Positions 59,305-64,000 of a stretch of DNA of 64,000 nucleotides are shown here, piece by piece (the first letter of the stretch is position 1; every line of letters starts with the position of its first letter). The notes beneath the pieces are model-generated. The model worked only from the letters and a program-made list of their open reading frames with translations. It was not told the DNA's origin and made no database searches. The DNA is from Prinsepia uniflora (lineage: Eukaryota > Streptophyta > Magnoliopsida > Rosales > Rosaceae): contig CM064867.1 of the NCBI GenBank assembly GCA_032719365.1, positions 44,231,651 to 44,295,650 of the forward strand, written 5' to 3'. Both the position numbers and the translations under genes were made by a program.

Positions 59305-60755
59305 TTCACATACATTCCTTATTATTAATATTATATCCAAGCCCCCGCAAGGCCAAGAGGACGTCCCATTCTATGGAGTATGGACTTTTGGCTTGGCCTT
59401 AGCTGGTTCATTCATATATCTTATTTCCTCCCCTTTTTACCTTTCTTGTTAATAAATTTGGCACTATTCCTCTCCAGGTTTCAACTTTTATGTTAGACAG
59501 TTATAAAGTGACTGTGAGCTCAATATTTATTGTTTACATATATATTCCCATACTCTTAACATTATTGAATTAAAAAAATTAACTTTAGAGCCTCCGATAA
59601 TCAAATAAGTAAATATTGACAGAGGCTAAGAGCTCGTTGATGTAGTCTATTGCGATTCCGACTTCTTCTTTTTCTTCTTACTATTCTTACAATTTATATA
59701 TGGTATGGGAAGCTTGCAGATTTTAGATTTGACACACATACAAAAACAAAGTCTATACCCAATATGTCGATTTTGATTACTTAATATTATTACACAAAAA
59801 ATACTTATATAATAAGAAAATTGAAAATATTTAACAAGTGCTTCTACTAAAAAGCTTTTCAAATTTTTTTCTTCAACAAATAATATTTTCATTAATCAAT
59901 TAAAAGTGGAAAAAGGTGTAGGATTACTTTTAAATTAACATCTAAATTTAGATTTTCAGATGACGATTCCATCAATAAATACACACATCGAAATCTATCA
60001 TCTTACATTAACTGTAAATAATGTTATTATCCCCACAACCACGTACTACGGCTGTGTATACTTCACTTCGTATACGTGTTGAGACACTGGGGGTAACGCG
60101 TAACACACGTGCGAGAATCTTAATTAGATAGCTCCACCTCATCAACCTTGCTCGCTTGCGTCTGAAGCGTGAAAGCATGAGGCCCTCCATTCGTCACATT
60201 CCCTAACACAACTTCGAAGATAAAACGACACTGCCCCAAATCATCACCAAAATTATAAGAAACCTAATTATTAATTAATAATAATGTTTTTTTTTTTTAC
60301 TTAATTGTCATCCTAATTTTCACATTTCACTACTATATAATCATGATTCTATAGTTAGTTGTATTTGCCAAGCAAAAAGGTCCCTTCCAATAATTCTTTT
60401 CATTTATATAGCTTATAATATGGAAATTAATAGATAAAAAACATATGACATGATTAGTTTTAAACTCTGATCTTTACTTATCTGGAAATAATCTTTAATT
60501 AGATTTGTTTAGAAGTACGTTTGAAATTGTATAATTATATTTTTGGTGAATTTGATGGTAAGTTGCGGTCCATTGTAACTTATTTGGAGTAGGGTGTTAA
60601 TTGGTACATAAAAACTGGCCAAAACTCTCGATCATCAGCAGGGCCAATCCAAATATTTGAAGGCTAAGGGTAAAAATAGAAAATGTGCTATTATTTCACA
60701 CACCGAATCATTAAAAATGTAAACTTTTATAGATTGTTTATTTCATTTTTATACT
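59305..60755. other. MYB upstream intergenic region, no gene recognised
   Basis: AT-rich, with no frame above 81 codons and no protein motif. A 9-bp inverted repeat (AAGGCCAAG near 59351, CTTGGCCTT near 59393) lies upstream of the TATA box, and there is a T-rich tract near 60286. Confidence 0.5.
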
Positions 60756-60810
60756 ATGAGGTCTCGTTAAAACTTTGTTAGGGAAAACCTATTGGGACAA
60801 AACATCTAAC
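60756..60810 (+). mobile_element. Fragment resembling an LTR/copia tail
   Basis: Contains GTCTCGTTAAAACTTTGTTAG followed by GGAAAACCTATTGGGACAAAAC, a pattern common in copia LTR-adjacent sequence. Neither end can be defined. Confidence 0.3.
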
Positions 60811-61107
60811 AAAAAAAAGACTTCATGTCCAAAACGTTACATTTAATTATAAAAAAATGTATATTTCGAACGTATACATAAATGAAAATGTTAACATTCA
60901 AGACTATTAGACTACAACTTTCATATACAATACAAGTATTTAGATTTCAAATAAGAGCTCCACCTTTTAAAGATAGACTAACATCAAACTTAAATACTCC
61001 TACATTGTTTATTTATCTGCATGAGTTATTTATTTATTAACTAATTAATTTATTATATATAAACAAATATATATTAATAATTTTGGACTTATTTGGGCCC
61101 TATTTAC
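60811..61107. other. AT-rich intergenic sequence, nothing recognised
   Basis: No coding frame and no repeat family recognised. Confidence 0.45.
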
Positions 61108-61450
61108 TAGATCCGTTCCAAAATGATTTGATAAGCGTCTAGTTCTGCTCCTGTCTGACACCTTAATCAATGTACCTAAAATGTCATGAGTACTTAGTAC
61201 CTAAAATAGAAAAACTGTCAGACAAGGGATATACACAGACTTTATTCAATGAATATTTAGGTATGTGAACTAGACATATTTCTTCCTTACCAGTTCACCG
61301 ACCACATCCAACCCACTGACCAGTCAAGTAGTGGAAGCTGTTATTTCAGCTCCTTTTGAGCCTTAAGCCAATATTTGGATTCAATTCGAGTCTCGCGCCA
61401 ACATACTCATCACATCCAGAGTTTATAACCAATTTTCAAGACATCCGGGA
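61108..61450 (-). mobile_element. Diverged gypsy LTR fragment
   Basis: Follows the order seen at the LTR end of the other families: GATCCGTTCC, GCTCCTGTCTGACAC, then CTGTCAGACAAGGGATA. Here the terminal hairpin arms (GTCTGACA and TGTCAGAC) are separated by about 55 nt instead of 3. It is interrupted on the right by the TRIM LTR. Confidence 0.5.
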
Positions 61451-61763
61451 TGTCACGACCCGACTCCTCCAACACGATATTGCCCACTTTAGGCCTAGCT
61501 CTCACGACTTTGCTTTTAAGAACTCACACACAACATCCCAGTAGGTCAACCATCTTGGGATTGTTCGAGCCCAATCTCGCTTAACTTTAGAGTTCCAACC
61601 GAACCCAAAACTATTAAGCTCCCAAAAAGCCTCACTGCTATGAAGACAATGTCCACACATATAAGGTACTTCACCTTTCCTTCCACGAGTGATGTCGGAT
61701 TGCTCACCAGCCTTGCTTCCCATGCTTACGGGTCTTGCTCACTATTCTTGCTTCCCAAGCTCA
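61451..61763 (-). mobile_element. Second Cassandra-like LTR with 5S-like block
   Basis: Starts TGTCACGACCCGACTCC. The minus strand carries a 5S-like block (AACTCTAAAGTTAAGCGAGA, then GGTTGACCTACTGGGATG). CGGGA at 61446-61450 and 61764-61768 may be the TSD, but an internal CACGGG repeat makes the right boundary uncertain. Confidence 0.65.
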
Positions 61764-61960
61764 CGGGAAGGAAAGGTCTCTGCGCTTGGGCCTCACGCAC
61801 CTGCGATCACAGTCTCAAGCTTACTCACCTATTACCTCCAGTCGGGTCGTGTATCCCCAATAGGCAGCCCTGACCTGAATCCATATATTCTTTAATTCAC
61901 ATCAAAACATCAAGTTCCAATAATCAAAATTTATCTGCTCGGTTGCAGCATCTCATATAT
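61764..61960. other. Unassigned repeat-like sequence
   Basis: Probably the continuation of the diverged LTR interrupted by the TRIM LTR. No specific motif. Confidence 0.35.
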
Positions 61961-62875
61961 TGTAACGACCTGTCTCGAAATTTCGTGATTATCAAGGTTA
62001 ATCAAGGATTAAATTGAGATTAATCGGTCGATTGAGGTAAAATGACGATTTTTCCCTTGGAAGGGAAAAATGTTGACTGTTGACCCGGGAGGTTAATTGG
62101 ATGTTGATCGAGGTTCATTACGTAGATCGAGGAATTATGAGTACGTAGACAGAGGAATTATGAGTACGTAGACAGGCGGCACGTAATTCAATGAGATTTT
62201 ACGATTGAACAGAATTTGAGAAGTTGACTTTTGGTTGTTTAGAAATGGGACCCAAAATATATGGGCTGGTCCATAGGATGAGTGACAAGAGCCACTTACC
62301 GTATGGTCCATACCTCTACAAACACCTTTCTCTCTTGTTCAAACTCATCTGAAACCCACCCACCATTTTATACATCATCCTCGCCTATCTAGCTTCTGCA
62401 TAAGGGAGAGAGTGAGGCTTAGTGGCTGTGAGAGATGAGACTGACGGTGGTAGATGGCGGAGCCATGAAGGCTACTTGGAAACCTTGGAAAACAAGTAAA
62501 CCCGTGAGCCCGTTTATGTTGGATTTTGATTTTTGAAGTTCGGACATTTGGAACACAGTTCTGAAGCTTGGTATGTATTGAGTTCGTACGAGTTCATAGG
62601 GACCAAAATAGACGAAAATGGATGATTGGATTAGCTCTAGGAGTGGTTCGAACATTGTTCGTGAAGATTGAAGTTTGGCTAGGCAATTTCAAGTTTGTTT
62701 CTTGGATTTAAGCTCGTAGATTCATTTCTGAGTGAGAGGTGCTCAGTTTGGTGAAATAATATAGAGAAATGGTGGAGATTTGAGAGGGAACGAACTGGGT
62801 CTGCCATACGGGTCGAATGACCCTTTACAATGAATCGGGTTGACCCGGTTGGAGGTTGATGATGATGATGTGGCG
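61961..62875 (+). mobile_element. Truncated gypsy LTR, 5' portion
   Basis: Starts TGTAACGACCTGTCTCG and follows the U3 order of the other LTRs (ACGTAGATCGAGG...GTAGACAGGCGGCACGT). It contains a duplicated 24-bp segment (62129-62176), a TATA-like AATATAT (62256-62262) and the conserved hairpin at 62271-62306. It is cut at 62875 by an oppositely oriented LTR. Confidence 0.7.
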
Positions 62876-63691
62876 TGACATGACCCATCCCAATCCCCTC
62901 GGGATTAATACGGGATGTACCATGCTTCCGTCTGACACGAAGTGTCAGACAAGGGATAACTCAAAACCTAAGCCCGTTCAGGGCTTCCAGAGTGTGCCAG
63001 GATCAGTGGAGGAGTGTGATGTCTCTGTCCCCGCTACAACCTGTATCCGCGATCAACCTGAAGGGTATTAAAATAATTAAAACTATGAGTGGATGAAAAT
63101 AAATAATTTAATCTAAACTCATTTCCCAAAGAAGACATTTATGCCCTTCCCTAAAAAGCTTGCATGCATTCGAAAACCAGTAATAAAATCATTTGCTTAA
63201 ATAAATCATTAGGGCCTTAGCCCAACATCATAAACCAAAGTATGTTGGAACTTAGCCCAAAACCAATCACGTGGGGACTCAGCCCATGTGGGGACTCAAC
63301 CCAAAACCAATCATGTGGGGACTTAGCCCAAAACCATTAATATCGAATAACCATTTTATCGAAATACAATTTAACCAATCCTTGGCATCCCTCATGCCCA
63401 ATCAATACCATTGTCACGATTTCCAAGCCATGCGTGCTCCTCGGGGTCTCAATCCCGAGTCTCCTTAGGGTCCACCCGGTCAATGACTTACAGATCAATG
63501 ACCCTCCTTGTGGGGCCTTGTCCATAATTTTACTACTGATCCTGAGCTGCACCTCGGGCAACCCCTCTCAGGTAGTACGCCATGATTGCTCCAGGATACT
63601 ACGAGATGTCTGGAGGAGACAATCCACACATAAGGATAGTATACGGAAAACATTTCATAAATCATATGAAACCGCTCAAAGGGACCTATGC
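62876..63691 (-). mobile_element. Gypsy LTR, end portion, inverted relative to its neighbour
   Basis: Starts TGACATGACCCATCCCAATCCC on the plus strand. Terminal hairpin with GAA loop at 62930-62950, acceptor-like CCCTTCAG (minus) at about 63058-63065. Interrupted at 63692 by another LTR. Confidence 0.7.
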
Positions 63692-64000
63692 TGTCAGGAC
63701 CCACCCCGGTTTCACCCCGAAAACCGAGGTAAATCCTGCTCCCGTCTGACACCACGACACAACACCAAAGTAAACCACTAAACTACACAGTTAGACGCAG
63801 GAGGAAATTTAAACATCTCGAAGTCAAAGTTTTACAGAGCATAGTACCAAATACAAAAGAAAGAAAACCGATGAACAGTACACGCACACGGAAAACTTAA
63901 AACACTCTGGGGTCGCTCTCGAGTACGCTATGCCTCAGACGCTGCCTCGACGCCGAAACCCCGCTCTAGCTCCACGACCTGGAGGGCAGTTTAAAAACAG
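63692..64000 (-). mobile_element. Gypsy LTR running off the window
   Basis: Starts TGTCAGGACCCACCCCGG like the mini-LTR at 55362. The acceptor-like CCTCCAG (minus) occurs at about 63978-63985. The other end lies beyond base 64000. Confidence 0.65.

Noticed and set aside
59640..59892. Frames of 60-81 codons upstream of the MYB gene (also 60008-60190)
   Set aside because: AT-rich sequence, no conserved motif, no promoter or codon signal supporting a gene.

Overview
The window is nuclear DNA of a flowering plant, probably a dicot with a large repeat-rich genome. The only convincing host gene is an R2R3-MYB transcription factor with the usual three exons (57.2-59.1 kb, minus strand). About 56 kb to its left is a nest of LTR retrotransposons. 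A copia element has been invaded by gypsy elements, 5S-like TRIM LTRs and solo LTRs, and most insertions show TG...CA ends and 5-bp target-site duplications (TSDs).

Layout. 1-3012: a Tat/Athila-type element in minus orientation (leader, primer-binding site, 1.5-kb LTR) that interrupts the 3' LTR of the next element. 3013-25010: a decayed autonomous gypsy chromovirus (Tekay/Del-like, minus strand, 'element E'). It has protease, RT, RNase H, integrase, chromodomain and gag remnants. It is itself interrupted by a solo LTR (6775-9195, TSD GCTAC), a complete non-autonomous element ('A', 12421-21381, TSD AAAAT) and another solo LTR (21431-24401, TSD CAAAC). 25011-53980: the host copia element (plus strand), cut by a Cassandra-like LTR (26807-27250), a 23-kb tandem LTR-INT-LTR-INT-LTR compound ('B', 27357-50488, outer TSD TATTT) and a solo LTR (50636-53532, TSD TTTTT). 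B carries a solo LTR (32199-35494, TSD AGCAA) in its first internal region and a complete non-autonomous element ('C', 38329-47424) in its second. 54073-56206: a second Tat-type LTR with a 272-bp mini-LTR inside. 56.2-61.1 kb: the MYB gene and flanks. 61.1-64 kb: more LTR pieces.

Elements A, B and C have large LTRs (1.7-3.0 kb) and non-coding interiors (about 1.6-3.7 kb). They resemble large retrotransposon derivatives (LARDs) that would depend on a relative such as E for proteins.

The most unusual signal is RNA-like structure. At matching positions these LTR families carry (i) a hairpin of about 36 nt just after a TATA-like box, (ii) an apparent intron whose two ends contain complementary 12-mers, (iii) hairpin repeats inside that intron (a 50-bp-period array in A-type LTRs), and (iv) a 9-bp-stem hairpin near the LTR 3' end. 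The A and B interiors hold a run of 5-bp-stem hairpins, several supported by compensatory substitutions between copies. In the MYB gene, the first conserved Trp of R2 is Cys and the last intron lacks its AG acceptor, so the gene may be decaying. All similarity statements come from reading the sequence; no database search was run.
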